A stretch of DNA of 64,000 nt, from assembly GCA_037074705.1 (NCBI GenBank), contig CM073590.1:218890746-218954745 (forward strand), written 5' to 3'. The notes beneath the pieces were generated by a model, which was given only the letters and a program-made list of their open reading frames with translations, was not told the DNA's origin and did no database searches. The DNA comes from Zhengitettix transpicula (taxonomy: Eukaryota; Arthropoda; Insecta; Orthoptera; Tetrigidae). How positions within the stretch are numbered: position 1 is the stretch's first letter; each line of letters begins with the position of its first letter. This document shows positions 61,564-64,000 of the stretch, in pieces. A program made the translations under genes and the position numbers.

Positions 61564-64000
61564 TATAGTTTTCAAGGTTCAACAATTTATATTATTATTT
61601 GTGTTCTTAAATATCTTTACGAAATGATGAACATGATCATCTACTTATAAATTAAATAAATAAATAAGTTCAAGACTATGTAATATTCAAACAAAATTTT
61701 TTTTTAGTTTTCAGTATTTGCTCTATTTTTTTTTTCATTTTCGTATCATTATAATTATCATTCTTACTTTAATTTTTTTGGTTACTTCTCTTCAATATGC
61801 TGGCTGTTAGCTATAATTTCAAAGATTTTCAAGATATTTGCAGATTTATTTATTTAATAACAAATGCTCTCCCAACATTTCTTCATCCATAATGTTATTT
61901 TCTTTGCTAAAATAAGTGAATAATTTATTGTACAAACATTTGGAAAATAAATCCAAAAATATTTTATCAATTAATTGTGTGTTTTTGAAATTAACGTACG
62001 CTAAGAATAATTCGCATCAGTCGAACTGATCGTAGTGTGCCTAAGCAGAATAGATGATTTGCGAAGATTGTTGGAGAGAGACGGAAGTCGATGCAGAGAG
62101 AGTCGTGTCTGCGTCTGTCTATTTTGGCGAACTGCCATTGCCGTGTCAGAATCCAATAGGGATTCTCTCTGCTTAACGGACGGGTGAAGATCACAAACGA
62201 TTATCGAAAGGTCACTACAATTTATTCGGAGGATAAAACTGAGTCGCATTTGACACACTCTTTTCGTCATAAGAAAGTCAATATTTAGAAAGCGACATTC
62301 TTTCTTTGACACAAAGTGGCATGAAGCACCAGTTATAACTCAATTGTTCACCGGTTAATACAAAAACTATCAAAATAATTCAATGAAAATAATTAAGGTG
62401 GCACAAATTTATTTAGCACAACTTATTTGCACGAATATTTTGGGTTTATTTACATTAATTAAGAATTGCCTTCAATATTAAAAAAATTGGAAAAAGTTTA
62501 CAGAATGTTTGAAAATAGCCATATTAAGTCACAAATTAATGAAAACAGACTTAAATTTCGATTATCAGACGAAATATAGTTGGGAATCTGAGTACGTTTG
62601 AAACATAAAGACCAGTATTTGTATACTGTGAGAAAGATTCCAAGGTTGTAGTTTAAAACGTTATTATGAACGAATTTTTAAATTAATAATTAATACAGAA
62701 TCTGACACAGTGCCTTCGACAGGCATCATACAACACACTTATGTCAGAGATAATTAACATTCAGTTCACTAGGATGAAATTCACTTCTGTGTAAAACGAG
62801 ATTCATCTCATAATTCACAGCATTAAAAAACGTTTTGGTAGTCTGACGATTGGCGGACATTTTTCATGATTTTCCATAAGAAGACAATTGGATTGCACTA
62901 GATAATCTGGCTTAATATTATTAATTATTAAGGCGATTTGATCGTATAAAAAACTCAATTTAACAGGTGATCCATATTGAAGGCAATTTTAAATACTTTT
63001 GTAGAGGGACTGTCTGATCGTAAATGACAATATGTACATAGACATGAATACGACAGGAATTAACTGGATAACGCATAGGTCAAGGTAAAATTGAGCTTGA
63101 ATTTTCCGAGTAAGAGATGCATGTGTGTCATTTAGAATGAGCGTTACTGCCCTTGAGAAAACAAGAGGAGCTAATTCTACTAAGTGCTTTTTCATGTAAC
63201 ATATTTTGTAAAGAGAAGTCAGGTGGACGTGGCGGAGCTTCCATCAGAAAATGTAAATGGTGAGAAATAAATGAATATTATAACTTTTGAAGGGCTTCTG
63301 TTTCAGTGAAAAGGTGAAATTTAATTGGATATAAGAGTCGACGTAAAAATTATTATCACTAGATAGTTGCAGACGTTCTTCAGGCCACTTAGACATAATG
63401 AACGAAATTAAAACTGCGTGAGGTTTTGTCCTCTGGTCCCAATACGTATGTTGTTCCACAATCTTAGAAGACGAAAAAATGTTATCGGAACGGCTTTTAT
63501 TTTGCATAATTTAACGCTGGTGTGTTTTGGAGGGATAATATACTTTTATTATTATACCTTATTTCGAGTCTCAAATCTTTTTGAAAAATAAATATTAGTT
63601 GAATTTATGATTGAATGTATTTTGGGTGTTAATAATTTGCTTAGTATATAATGTGCACAGATAGTTATTAAAAGCAAAGTCATTATTAACATTCCAATAT
63701 AAATTCAGATTTTAATGTACCTGATTAAATTCGTTAAAAAATTTCTCTATTATTTGCATTATACTGCACGGATGATTCATTTTTTAATTTATATACTGCA
63801 AAAGGACTTGTTTTTTGTACTGATAAGTAGTGGTTTTTAATTGAAAATATTTTTCTCGCCTTTTCAAGATGATCCATTAATTTAAAATTTAAATTCATAT
63901 AATTTTGCTCCCAATACCTTAATTGATAACGGTATTTGTGTATCACAGTTGGTATTAATAATGTCAGTGCTTCGTATTGGAGTGGCAAGGTATAGTTAGA

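Larger units (their letters stand above)
54374..64000. other. DNA upstream of the first visible exon (first intron or 5' flank)
   Basis: No exon with a start codon, signal peptide and phase-1 donor could be recognised on the minus strand. The stretch holds a short palindrome at 58620-58745, a GC-richer island at 60270-60840, a TA palindrome and an inverted-arm element. A patch at 56700-56945 is also less AT-rich, has an ATG-started minus-strand frame, and may be an old repeat. Nothing else is recognised. Confidence 0.5.

Noticed and set aside
62001..62312. First exon or promoter of the DIP-like gene
   Set aside because: A TCAGTT initiator-like string and a GTACGT donor-like string occur on the minus strand, but there is no signal peptide and no independent support.
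1..64000. CRISPR arrays, operons or other bacterial systems
   Set aside because: The window has spliced exons and eukaryotic retroelements; no regularly spaced short repeats of CRISPR type were seen.

Overview
The window looks like insect nuclear DNA from a species with a large, AT-rich, repeat-laden genome. The evidence is one conserved insect neuronal gene split by introns of up to 9.3 kb, together with relics of several transposon classes. Large genomes of this kind are common in cockroaches, termites and stick insects, but that narrower placement is inference only.

The one convincing protein-coding gene lies on the minus strand and occupies 26247-54373. Seven exons (54255-54373, 44766-44951, 38291-38483, 32594-32725, 32127-32246, 30228-30398, 26247-26629) splice in frame with GT/AG junctions. 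They give 433 residues of a cell-surface protein with three immunoglobulin domains, of the DIP (Dpr-interacting protein)/lachesin family. In flies these proteins bind Dpr partners and guide synaptic partner choice. The visible part starts just before the first Ig domain and ends in a charged linker and a short hydrophobic tail that fits a GPI-anchor signal. The exon or exons carrying the signal peptide were not found and probably lie upstream, beyond position 64000 or too weak to recognise.

Region by region: 1-26246 is downstream of the gene and holds mobile-element relics. These are a non-LTR retrotransposon RNase H piece at 720-1604, a possible old LINE at 2827-3624, a Penelope-like terminal piece near 10587-10775, copies of a roughly 500-bp poly(A)-ended repeat at 13405 and 19825, a tRNA-derived SINE at 15790-15985, and a 480-bp element with inverted arms at 21013-21492. 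The introns at 26630-54254 hold a decayed Penelope-like element with RT and GIY-YIG coding remnants (35390-36475), further copies of the 500-bp repeat (one full length with a 12-bp target duplication), an inverted-arm Penelope-type insertion with a 13-bp target duplication (42673-42950), a three-unit 280-bp tandem repeat (43690-44420) and a solo LTR (48578-49145). From 54374 to 64000 there is upstream or first-intron DNA with another inverted-arm insertion (61339-61563), a TA-rich perfect palindrome (61200-61308) and a GC-richer island (60270-60840) that may be regulatory.

The most interesting pattern is a set of short elements with inverted arms and 13-14 bp target duplications. Their ends match the 3' end of the Penelope-like element in the same window and carry a CTGANGA ... 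GAAA core that resembles a hammerhead ribozyme. No prokaryotic features, CRISPR arrays, rRNA genes or functional tRNA genes were seen.
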